From Ampullaceana balthica (Eukaryota; Mollusca; Gastropoda; Lymnaeidae): a DNA stretch of 64,000 nucleotides. This document shows, one piece after another, positions 1-10,620 of this stretch (positions are counted from its first letter, which is position 1; the number at the start of each line of letters is the position of its first letter). Where the stretch lies: contig CALYLW010000996.1 in assembly GCA_944989445.1 (NCBI GenBank), forward strand, positions 112,001-176,000, written 5' to 3'. The notes under the pieces were generated by a model. The model worked only from the letters and a program-made list of their open reading frames with translations, ran no database searches and was not told where the DNA came from. Made by a program: the position numbers and the translations under genes.

Positions 1-198
1 GGGCTGATTTATCCCGCAGTCTGTGAATCTCACTCACTTCGTTGTTCAGGTGGTAACTACAACTGAACTATGTCACAGTCCAATTTTAAAAAAATATTAT
101 TTCTCCATGAAAAATTATTTTTGAAAACTAATTATGGCTATATTAAAACATAAAATTACCTGGGGTGTAACAAGATAACAAGGAAAAAACAACGCATT

Positions 199-677
199 GA
201 TGTGTTCTACTTACGATGCTTGCGCAGGATTCTGCACATCAAGTGGCAGGATAAGATAACGAATGTTGACTTACTCAGAAGCAGTCATATACTGAGCATG
301 CACTCAATCCTGAGTGAGAGGCGCCTGCGGTGGTTGGGACATGTCCGCAGGATGAGCCCGGAGCGCATTCCAAGAGCCTTGCTTTACGGCGAGCTGGCAA
401 CTGGTATGCTGGAGAGAGGACGCCCATGCTTGCGCTTCAAGGATGTCTGCAAGAAATACATGACTCTGGCGCAGATTGACCATAAAACGTGGGAGACCAT
501 TGCTGTGGAGCGCACCTCCTGGCGGGCAAAAGTACGCGAGGGCATTCAAGTCGCGGAAGCTTCCCTTACAGCCAGGAGCGAGGAGAAAAGGGCCAGGAGA
601 AAGGGGAAGGGGGGTGGAGGAGCAGGAGGAAACGCCATCATCCCATGAGGATGGACGGATGCCATAGATGTGTTCTA
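199..677 (+). mobile_element. 5'-truncated LINE insertion with 11-bp target-site duplication
   Basis: A non-LTR retrotransposon 3' end of about 457 bp (210-666) is flanked by the direct repeat GATGTGTTCTA at 199-209 and 667-677, the expected product of target-primed reverse transcription. Only the C-terminal part of the reverse transcriptase protein is present. Downstream of the stop lies a short tail containing GACGGATG, with no poly(A). A small hairpin (CATCC at 639-643, GGATG at 649-653) overlaps the stop codon. The frame is open and the TSD is perfect, so the insertion looks fairly young, but it lacks endonuclease and RT domains and cannot be autonomous. Clade was not determined; the protein resembles the longer LINE at 30641-32734. 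Confidence 0.85.
211..648 (+). pseudogene. LINE reverse transcriptase C-terminal fragment
   Basis: About 145 codons are open to TGA at 646-648. The fragment starts at LRCLRRILHIKWQDKI, continues through RLRWLGHVRRM and RALLYGEL, then KTWETIAVERTSWRAKV, and ends in a lysine/arginine- and glycine-rich tail. These blocks align in the same order with LRKILGIKWQNKI, QLRWAGHVVRM, RIFYGEL and DTWERAAMDRSTWRS of the LINE protein at 31385-32698, so it is the post-thumb C-terminal region of a related element. The C2H2 finger that ends the other element is absent and replaced by a basic, glycine-rich end. The in-frame ATG at 202 lies in flanking DNA, so it is not a real start. Antisense open frames over the same stretch are shadows. 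Confidence 0.85.
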
Positions 678-1871
678 TAATACATATATTTATACCAACA
701 CATAAATGTGTTGTTTTATATTCATGAAAGGCACAAACAACCAGCGGAAAATAAAAACGTAAAACACTTGTTAAAACTGCAAACAAGTCATATTGGTTGA
801 GATCTTGTGACGTATTAATTGGAAAAGTGGACTCGTTAATGTCTTTTATTTGGATGCAGAGCGGCAAAGACTTTGAGAACTCGATATTTGAGAGTAGTGG
901 AATCGCATCCATCACGATAGAAGATCGAGTGCATTTTTTGAACTCATTCACTGTGGCTTATTCAGCGTTGCAAAGAGGACGATGGGACAACAAAGTCAGC
1001 CATTTTACGTCTGCTTGAAATACGTCACTGTTGGCCTTGTCGTATCATAGCGGAAGTATATTGAAGGAAAAATGCGGGGTGTTTAGTTGGACCGATTTCC
1101 TTAAAATATCAAACAAACATCCGGGAATTATTTGAGGACTTATCCCAGCATACAGGTGTCAACCATTCTTTTATTTGAGCGGGATTAGTGGAGTTGACCC
1201 AGACAACAACTTGTGATTACAACTTTATTACACTAAACATTTTGCCAACGTTTTTTTAAACTTCTTATTGATGCTGAAAACGTTATTTTACGAGAATAGT
1301 GTTTAAAAATAGTATCATTACGTATTGAGATACGACGTTTTCCTGTCTGTGAGGTGAAGGACCGTAGAGGAGATAAAACATGGAATCTGCTAACTAACCA
1401 AGTAACTAAAAGAACTTTGTCTCAGATCCAGACTAATGTATCGAAGTCTTAAAACATTAATCCATCGAATGGATACCAAACTACGACCTTGTTTAGCAGA
1501 AGACGAGATTTGAGGGTCAAGGTGAGGACATTTTCAGTTCCTTTCCATAAAACTCCATGTTCACAGTTCAACGACAATGTAATTATCTCCCTCTAGAGTT
1601 TGTCATTAGTTACTCGTGGGTTAAGGTTCTTGGCGCTGGCCAGTTGTTCTGAGTGTTTCAAGTGGGATGTTTGACGTCTGCTGAAGACGTGGGTCACAGA
1701 CACATTAGTGCCAAGAACCCATTTTAAACATTCAATGTCAGGACCTGGTTTCGATGGGGGTGTAGTTTTCGTCATGTCTTTTCAAACAAATGTGACCATC
1801 ACTGTGTCATACAAGCATGCTTTAGCTTACCAGCCTATTACAACTACCCGCACACTGTCTGTACAAGATAT
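678..1871. other. AT-rich stretch without a supported gene
   Basis: I see no coding region with family resemblance and no tandem array. About 1269-1345 resembles 23838-23925 (shared GCTGAAAAC, a TTTACGA-like block and CATTACGTA), which suggests an old dispersed repeat. Confidence 0.6.
1269..1345 (+). repeat. Fragment of an old dispersed repeat
   Basis: The order of short blocks (GCTGAAAAC, TACGA, TAAAAATAG, ATTACGTA, GACGTT) is the same as at 23838-23925, with many mismatches between them. No terminal structure is visible, so the element type is unknown. A weaker resemblance exists around 59081-59120. Confidence 0.45.
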
Positions 1872-4800
1872 CAGTCTACTCTATATACCAGTCTACTCTA
1901 TACGTCTACTTATACCAGTCTACTCTATATACCAGTCTACTCTATATACCAGTCTACTCTATATACCAGTCTACTCTATATACCAGTCTACTCTATATAC
2001 CAGTCTACTCTATATACCAGTCTACTCTATATACCAGTCTACTCTATATACCAGTCTACTCTATATACCAGTCTACTCTATATACAGTCTACTCTATATA
2101 CCAGTCTACTCTATATACCAGTCTACTCTATATACCAGTCTACTCTATATACCAGTCTACTCTATATACAGTCTACTCTATATACCAGTCTACTCTATAT
2201 ACCAGTCTACTCTATATACCAGTCTACTCTATATACCAGTCTACTCTATATACCAGTCTACTCTATATACCAGTCTACTCTATATACCAGTCTACTCTAT
2301 ATACCAGTCTACTCTATATACCAGTCTACTCTATATACCAGTCTACTCTATATACCAGTCTACTCTATATACCAGTCTACTCTATATACCAGTCTACTCT
2401 ATATACCAGTCTACTCTATATACCAGTCTACTCTATATACCAGTCTACTCTATATACCAGTCTACTCTATATACCAGTCTACTCTATATACCAGTCTACT
2501 CTATATACCAGTCTACTCTATATACCAGTCTACTCTATATACCAGTCTACTCTATATACCAGTCTACTCTATATACCAGTCTACTCTATATACCAGTCTA
2601 CTCTATATACCAGTCTACTCTATATACCAGTCTACTCTATATACCAGTCTACTCTATATACCAGTCTACTCTATATACCAGTCTACTCTATATACCAGTC
2701 TACTCTATATACCAGTCTACTCTATATACCAGTCTACTCTATATACCAGTCTACTCTATATACCAGTCTACTCTATATACCAGTCTACTCTATATACCAG
2801 TCTACTCTATATACCAGTCTACTCTATATACCAGTCTACTCTATATACCAGTCTACTCTATATACCAGTCTACTCTATATACCAGTCTACTCTATATACC
2901 AGTCTACTCTATATACCAGTCTACTCTATATACCAGTCTACTCTATATACCAGTCTACTCTATATACCAGTCTACTCTATATACCAGTCTACTCTATATA
3001 CCAGTCTACTCTATATACCAGTCTACTCTATATACCAGTCTACTCTATATACCAGTCTACTCTATATACCAGTCTACTCTATATACCAGTCTACTCTATA
3101 TACCAGTCTACTCTATATACCAGTCTACTCTATATACCAGTCTACTCTATATACCAGTCTACTCTATATACCAGTCTACTCTATATACCAGTCTACTCTA
3201 TATACCAGTCTACTCTATATACCAGTCTACTCTATATACCAGTCTACTCTATATACCAGTCTACTCTATATACCAGTCTACTCTATATACCAGCCTACTC
3301 TATATACCAGTCTACTCTATATACCAGTCTACTCTATATACCAGTCTACTCTATATACCAGTCTACTCTATATAACAGCTACTCTATATACCAGTCTACT
3401 CTATATACCAGTCTACTCTATATACCAGTCTACTCTATATACCAGTCTACTCTATATACCAGTCTACTCTATATACCAGTCTACTCTATATACCAGTCTA
3501 CTCTATATACCAGTCTACTCTATATACCAGTCTACTCTATATACCAGTCTACTCTATATACCAGTCTACTCTATATACCAGTCTACTCTATATACCAGTC
3601 TACTCTATATACCAGTCTACTCTATATACCAGTCTACTCTATATACCAGTCTACTCTATATACCAGTCTACTCTATATACCAGCCTACTCTATATACCAG
3701 TCTACTCTATATACCAGTCTACTCTATATACCAGTCTACTCTATATACCAGTCTACTCTATATACCAGTCTACTCTATATACCAGTCTACTCTATATACC
3801 AGTCTACTCTATATACCAGTCTACTCTATATACCAGTCTACTCTATATACCAGTCTACTCTATATACCAGTCTACTCTATATAACAGTCTACTCTATATA
3901 CCAGTCTACTCTATATACCAGTCTACTCTATATACCAGTCTACTCTATATACCAGTCTACTCTATATACCAGTCTACTCTATATACCAGTCTACTCTATA
4001 TACCAGTCTACTCTATATACCAGTCTACTCTATATACCAGTCTACTCTATATACCAGTCTACTCTATATACCAGTCTACTCTATATACCAGTCTACTCTA
4101 TATACCAGTCTACTCTATATACCAGTCTACTCTATATACCAGTCTACTCTATATACCAGTCTACTCTATATACCAGTCTACTCTATATACCAGTCTACTC
4201 TATATACCAGTCTACTCTATATACCAGTCTACTCTATATACCAGTCTACTCTATATACCAGTCTACTCTATATAACAGTCTACTCTATATACCAGTCTAC
4301 TCTATATACCAGTCTACTCTATATACCAGTCTACTCTATATACCAGTCTACTCTATATACCAGTCTACTCTATATACCAGTCTACTCTATATACCAGTCT
4401 ACTCTATATACCAGTCTACTCTATATACCAGTCTACTCTATATACCAGTCTACTCTATATACCAGTCTACTCTATATACCAGTCTACTCTATATACCAGT
4501 CTACTCTATATACCAGTCTACTCTATATACCAGTCTACTCTATATACCAGTCTACTCTATATACCAGTCTAATACAGTCTACTCTATATACCAGTCTACT
4601 CTATATACCAGTCTACTCTATATACCAGTCTACTCTATATACCAGTCTACTCTATATACCAGTCTACTCTATATACCAGTCTACTCTATATACCAGTCTA
4701 CTCTATATACCAGTCTACTCTATATACCAGTCTACTCTATATACCAGTCTACTCTATATACCAGTCTACTCTATATACCAGTCTACTCTATATACCAGTC

Positions 4801-7687
4801 TACTCTATATACCAGTCTACTCTATATACCAGTCTACTCTATATAACAGTCTACTCTATATACCAGTCTACTCTATATACCAGTCTACTCTATATACCAG
4901 TCTACTCTATATACCAGTCTACTCTATATACCAGCCTACTCTATATAACAGTCTACTCTATATACAGCTACTCTATATACCAGTCTACTCTATATACCAG
5001 TCTACTCTATATACCAGTCTACTCTATATACCAGTCTACTCTATATACCAGTCTACTCTATATACCAGTCTACTCTATATACCAGTCTACTATATACAGT
5101 CTACTCTATATACAGTCTACTCTATATAACAGCCTACTCTATATACCAGTCTACTCTATATAACAGTCTACTCTATATACCAGTCTACTCTATATAACAG
5201 TCTACTCTATATACCAGCCTACTCTATATACCAGTCTACTCTATATACCAGTCTACTCTATATACCAGTCTACTCTATATACCAGTCTACTCTATATACC
5301 AGTCTACTCTATATACCAGTCTACTCTATATACCAGTCTACTCTATATAACAGTCTACTCTATATACCAGTCTACTCTATATACCAGCCTACTCTATATA
5401 CCAGTCTACTCTATATAACAGTCTACTCTATATACCAGTCTACTCTATATACCAGTCTACTCTATATACCAGTCTACTCTATATACCAGCCTACTCTATA
5501 TACCAGTCTACTCTATATAACAGTCTACTCTATATACCAGTCTACTCTATATACCAGTCTACTCTATATACCAGCCTACTCTATATACCAGTCTACTCTA
5601 TATACCAGTCTACTCTATATACCAGTCTACTCTATATACCATTCTACTCTATATAACAGTCTACTCTATATAACAGTCTACTCTATATACCAGTCTACTC
5701 TATATACCAGTCTACTATATATACCATCTACTCTATATACCATTCTACTCTATATACCAGTCTACTCTATATACCAGTCTACTCTATATACCAGTCTACT
5801 CTATATACCAGTCTACTCTATATACCATTCTACTCTATATACCAGTCTACTCTATATACCAGTCTACTCTATATAACAGTCTACTCTATATACCAGCCTA
5901 CTCTATATACCAGCCTACTCTATATACCAGTCTACTCTATATACCAGTCTACTCTATATACCAGTCTACTCTATATACCATTCTACTCTATATAACAGTC
6001 TACTCTATATACCAGTCTACTCTATATACCAGTCTACTCTATATACCAGTCTACTCTATATACCATTCTACTCTATATAACAGTCTACTCTATATACCAG
6101 CCTACTCTATATAACAGTCTACTCTATATACCAGTCTACTCTATATACCATTCTACTCTATATACCAGTCTACTCTATATACCATTCTACTCTATATAAC
6201 AGTCTACTCTATATACCAGCCTACTCTATATAACAGTCTACTCTATATACCAGTCTACTCTATATACCAGTCTACTCTATATACCAGTCTACTCTATATA
6301 CCAGCCTACTCTATATACCAGTCTACTCTATATACCAGTCTACTCTATATAACAGTCTACTCTATATACCAGCCTACTCTATATACCAGTCTACTCTATA
6401 TACCAGTCTACTCTATATAACAGTCTACTCTATATACCAGCCTACTCTATATAACAGTCTACTCTATATACCAGTCTACTCTATATACCAGTCTACTCTA
6501 TATACCAGTCTACTCTATATACCAGTCTACTCTATATACCAGTCTACTCTATATACCAGTCTACTCTATATACCAGTCCACTCTATATTACAGCCTACTC
6601 TATATAACAGTCTACTCTATATACCAGTCTACTCTATATACCAGTCTACTCTATATAACAGTCTACTCTATATACCAGTCTACTCTATATAACAGTCTAC
6701 TCTATATACCAGTCTACTCTATATAACAGCCTACTCTATATTACAGTCTACTCTATATACCAGTCCACTCTATATAACAGCCTACTCTATATACCAGTCT
6801 ACTCTATATACCAGTTTACTCTATATACCAGTCTACTCTATATAACAGTCTACTCTATATACCAGTCTACTCTATATACCAGTCTACTCTATATACCAGT
6901 CTACTCTATATAACAGTCTACTCTATATACCAGTCTACTCTATATAACAGCCTACTCTATATAACAGTCTACTCTATATACCAGTCCACTCTATATAACA
7001 GCCTACTCTATATACCAGTCTACTCTATATACCAGTCTACTCTATATACCAGTCTACTCTATATACCAGCCTACTCTATATACCAGCCTACTCTATATAC
7101 CAGTCTACTCTATATAACAGCCTACTCTATATACCAGTCTACTCTATATACCAGTCCACTCTATATACCAGCCTACTCTATATAACAGCCTACTCTATAT
7201 ACCAGTCTACTCTATATACCAGTCTACTCTATATAAAAGTCTACTCTATATACCAGTCTACTCTATATACCAGTCTACTCTATATAACAGTCTACTCTAT
7301 ATACCAGCCTACTCTATATACCAGTCTACTCTATATACCAGTCTACTCTATATACCAGTCTACTCTATATACCAGTCTACTCTATATACCAGTCTACTCT
7401 ATATACCAGTCTACTCTATATACCAGACCACTCTATATAACAGTCTACTCTATATACCAGTCTACTCTATATACCAGTCTACTCTATATAACAGTCTACT
7501 CTATATACCAGTCTACTCTATATACCAGTCTACTCTATATACCAGTCTACTCTATATAACAGTCTACTCTATATACCAGTCTACTCTATATAACAGCCTA
7601 CTCTATATACCAGTCCACTCTATATAACAGCCTACTCTATATAACAGTCTACTCTATATACCAGTCTACTCTATATACCAGTCTACT
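1872..7687. repeat. 17-bp minisatellite, major block (about 340 units)
   Basis: Tandem units of CCAGTCTACTCTATATA run almost without interruption. From about 1920 to 4800 nearly every unit is identical, with a few one- to six-base deletions (for example near 2090, 3375 and 4570). From about 4900 onward variant units become common: AACAG for ACCAG, AGCC for AGTC, CCATT for CCAGT, GTCC for GTCT. Because 17 is not a multiple of three, the array reads as a 17-residue period and keeps one frame open for about 555 codons at 1708-3375. That frame is a repeat artefact. Confidence 0.97.
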
Positions 7688-8354
7688 AAACTAAACACAT
7701 ATTCTGTAGGCCTGAGACTAATCTCTTAAGGCCTTGGCTAGAACCTGGGCAATCTGCTCCATCTGCTGAGCATTGCCATACAACATTGTCTTTACATGGG
7801 ACTCGCCCGCCTCCCTCACCCCCCCGGCTATATCGAGCGCCGGGCAAGACGTCACCAGGTGTTCGACTGTCTCAGGGGCTTGGCTGCAATGACGGCAGTT
7901 CGAGTCCCTGTTGTGGTCTAGCCTGTGAAAGTAAGAGTTGGTTGGGCAATGTTCGGTCCTCATCTGAGTCACCAAACCCTGGTGTTTGCGACTCAGGTTC
8001 CACCACTGGTCTGAACGGCTTGGCCTGGGCATGTTAGCGAATACCCCTCTGGCTGTTGTGTTGTCAGCCCACTCCTGGTACCACTTATTCCGAAAGTGGT
8101 CCTTTAGCCAGTTTTTTGCCCCGAGATAGGTGACTGGGGTCTCTGGTTGGGGCAGTGCTGCGCCTGCTTTGGCCAGGGAGTCTGCTTTTTCGTTGCCATT
8201 AACATTCACGTGGCTCGGGATCCACTGCACTGTTACCTTACCTCCAAGTCTTTCGAGTCTACCCACGTCCTCCAAGATGACGTCAACCAAGTGGGTACTA
8301 CGATTCTCACTAGCCAGGACTTCGAGGGCTGATCTCGAGTCACAAAACAGTACC
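7688..8354 (-). mobile_element. 5'-truncated RNase H-bearing LINE inserted in the 17-bp array
   Basis: A 667-bp non-repeat segment interrupts the minisatellite. GTCTACT stands at both edges (7681-7687 and 8355-8361), compatible with a 7-bp TSD, although the array itself contains this string in every unit. Read on the minus strand it holds the C-terminal part of a non-LTR retrotransposon protein, a stop, and about 30 nt of 3' UTR ending TTTAGTTT without a long poly(A). The open frame runs from the very 5' edge, as expected for abortive reverse transcription. RNase H plus a terminal CCHC motif points to the I/Jockey-like side of LINE diversity; the exact clade is not determined. Confidence 0.85.
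7718..8353 (-). pseudogene. LINE ORF2 C-terminus: partial RNase H plus CCHC motif
   Basis: About 211 codons are open to the TAG at 7718-7720. The fragment begins inside RNase H at VLFCDSRSALEVLAS, where the DS is a catalytic aspartate position. It then shows VQWIPSHVNVNGNEKADSLAK, the family's late His/Asp block. The first Asp and the Glu of the RNase H site lie upstream and are missing. Near the C-terminus CRHCSQAPETVEHLVTSC gives C-x2-C-x8-H-x4-C, the zinc-knuckle-like motif found after RNase H in such LINEs. No frameshift or internal stop is seen. An ATG-initiated reading (from 8290) is shorter, but the true 5' boundary is the truncation point. Confidence 0.85.
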
Positions 8355-9376
8355 GTCTACTCTATATAACAGTCTACTCTATATACCAGTTTACTCTATA
8401 TACCAGTCTACTCTATATACCAGTCTACTCTATATAACAGTCTACTCTATATAACAGTCTACTCTATATAACAGTCTATTCTATATACCAGTCTACTCTA
8501 TATAACAGTCTACTCTATATAACAGTCTACTCTATATACCAGTCTACTCTATATAACAGTCTACTCTATATACCAGCCTACTCTATATAACAGTCTACTC
8601 TATATACCAGCCTACTCTATATAACAGTCTACTCTATATACCAGTCCACTCTATATAACAGCCTACTCTATATACCAGTCCACTCTATATAACAGCCTAC
8701 TCTATATAACAGTCTACTCTATATACCAGTCTACTCTATATACCAGTCTACTCTATATAACAGTCTACTCTATATACCAGTCTACTCTATATACCAGTCT
8801 ACTCTATATACCAGTCCACTCTATATACCAGTCTACTCTATATAACAGTCTACTCTATATAACAGTCTACTCTATATACCAGTCTACTCTATATAACAGC
8901 CTACTCTATATAACAGTCTACTCTATATACCAGTCCACTCTATATAACAGCCTACTCTATATACCAGTCCACTCTATATAACAGCCTACTCTATATAACA
9001 GTCTACTCTATATAACAGCCTACTCTATATAACAGCCTACTCTATATAACAGTCTACTCTATATACCAGCCTACTCTATATACCAGCCTACTCTATATAA
9101 CAGTCTACTCTATATACCAGACTACTCTATATACCAGTCTACTCTATATACCAGTCCACTCTATATAACAGCCTACTCTATATATCAGTCTACTCTATAT
9201 ACCAGTCTACTCTATATAACAGTCTATATATACCAGCCTACTCTATATACCAGTCTACTCTATATACCAGTGCACTCTATATAATAGCCTACTCTATATA
9301 CCAGTCTACTCTATATACCAGTCTACTCTATATAACAGTCTACTCTATATACCAGTCTACTCTATATACTCTATAT
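8355..9376. repeat. 17-bp minisatellite, distal block (about 60 units)
   Basis: This continues the 1872-7687 array beyond the LINE insertion. Variants AACAG and GCC/GTCC are as frequent as the consensus, and some units are shortened (for example near 9225 and 9370). It ends in a degraded unit at about 9376. Confidence 0.95.
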
Positions 9377-9450
9377 CTGCCTACACCAGATACCAGCATT
9401 TCGTAAATACCAGTCAACGGTAAATACCCGCCCTGTTTAGATATCATCTT

Positions 9451-9650
9451 ATATTATATACCAGCATGCTGTTCCTATTCTATATACCATCATGCTGTTC
9501 CTATTCTAGATACCAGCCTACTGTAGATACCAGCTTATAGTATATACCATCATGCTGTTCCTATTCTAGATACCAGCCTACTGTAGATACCAGCTTATAG
9601 TATATACCATCATGCTGTTCCTATTCTAGATACCATCAGACTGAAGTCGT
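9451..9650. repeat. 60-bp repeat derived from the 17-bp minisatellite
   Basis: A 60-bp period (lines starting at 9541 and 9601 are identical over about 30 bases) is built of segments resembling diverged 17-bp units: ATACCAGCCTACTGTAGAT and ATACCAGCTTATAGTATAT, joined by a CATGCTGTTCCTATTCTA block. About three copies are present. It looks like an older edge of the neighbouring array that was re-amplified as a larger unit. Confidence 0.7.
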
Positions 9651-9855
9651 TAAAGTTTTATGAAGACATAAAATACTGACTCCTATCTCATTCATGTGAG
9701 ACTTTTCAAATAACAAAATAGTTTACATTTTTTTTACAAACATTATTTACATGTCTTGTATCCAGTGACTTATCCACAATTACACGGATTGTGAGAGCCT
9801 TAACGTTGCGCCATGGAGGTCACTAGACTCTTGTAGGGGGTGGGAATGAGTGGTT

Positions 9856-10067
9856 TGCCTTATCTTATCTTATCTTATCTTATCTATACAGACGCTCATA
9901 CTATGCAGAAGATAATTGCGTCCACAGACCGTGGGTGGACTCAGAGATGCCCTAGGAACCGGGAACAAATCCTTGCCTTCACATGGATTCGAACACGTGA
10001 CCATCGGTACGCCAGTCGAGGGCGCTGCCACTCGAACACCGCGCCCCTCACCGAGCTCGTGCCTTAT
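9856..10067 (-). mobile_element. tRNA-derived SINE with (GATAA)n tail
   Basis: On the minus strand the element starts near 10059 with a tRNA-like head. An A-box-like GTGTTCGAGTGG lies at 10039-10028 and a B-box TGTTCGAATCC at 9995-9985 (consensus GGTTCGANTCC), 32 nt apart, as in a tRNA-type pol III promoter. The head resembles tRNA-Leu or tRNA-Ser more than other tRNAs. A body of about 100 nt follows, then a 3' tail of GATAA repeats (plus-strand TTATC at 9859-9885). TGCCTTAT flanks it at 9856-9863 and 10060-10067 as a probable 8-bp TSD, though the left copy overlaps the tail repeat. It encodes no protein and would have been moved by LINE machinery. It is not a functional tRNA, since a complete cloverleaf cannot be drawn. 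Confidence 0.8.
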
Positions 10068-10171
10068 AATGGTTCCGGTGTGGGTGGGGGGGGGCCATGG
10101 TAGCTGTGGGTGAACAATTTAAACATACGGGAACTTTACTGTAACAAACAGGAAAATCAATATTCATATAA

Positions 10172-10265
10172 TTACTAGGTGGGTAGGAAAATTTAGCCGA
10201 AGTTCAGGCGTTAAAAGCAAATTTCAAATTTAGCCGAAGTTCAGGCGTTAAAAGCAAATTTCAAA
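10172..10265. repeat. Short 38-bp direct duplication
   Basis: The block AATTTAGCCGAAGTTCAGGC... through GCAAATTTCAA occurs twice in tandem. Confidence 0.85.
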
Positions 10266-10525
10266 GATCTATTTTTCCACCAATCATCGACAAGAACGCA
10301 ATTTTTTGAATTGTTGATCAATTAAGCAGTTGAATAATTAACAGGGAAGAAAAAAACATGTTGCCAGATTGTAAACTTATTTTCAAATATTTCTTTTCTC
10401 TGTTGAAAAAAAAATTGGGGAAAAGTCATTTACTTACGCATGATTATAATATTTTTAAATTTTATTTTTAATGTATTTTTCTTTTAAAATTAATTCTTTA
10501 TTATTATCATCATTATTTTAAAAAT

Positions 10526-10620
10526 AGAACCGACCTCCAGCATTTTATCCCTAAATAGGACCGACCTCCATAATTGTATCACTAAATAAGACCGACCTCC
10601 ATCATTGTATCATTAAATTA
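10526..10620. repeat. 31-bp repeat, three copies
   Basis: Three units share GACCGACCTCCA followed by an AT-rich half ending CTAAATA or ATTAAAT. Confidence 0.8.

Noticed and set aside
304..951. 215-codon minus-strand frame
   Set aside because: Antisense of the LINE fragment at 211-648 plus flanking DNA; no motif of its own.
1708..3375. 555-codon open frame
   Set aside because: It is the 17-bp minisatellite read as a 17-residue period. The frame breaks at the first unit deletion and has no codon-level constraint.
7786..8369. Plus-strand frames of 61-83 codons
   Set aside because: Antisense shadows of the RNase H LINE fragment.
9840..10113. Plus-strand frames of 65-87 codons
   Set aside because: They cross the SINE and its tail; pol III-type element, not protein-coding.
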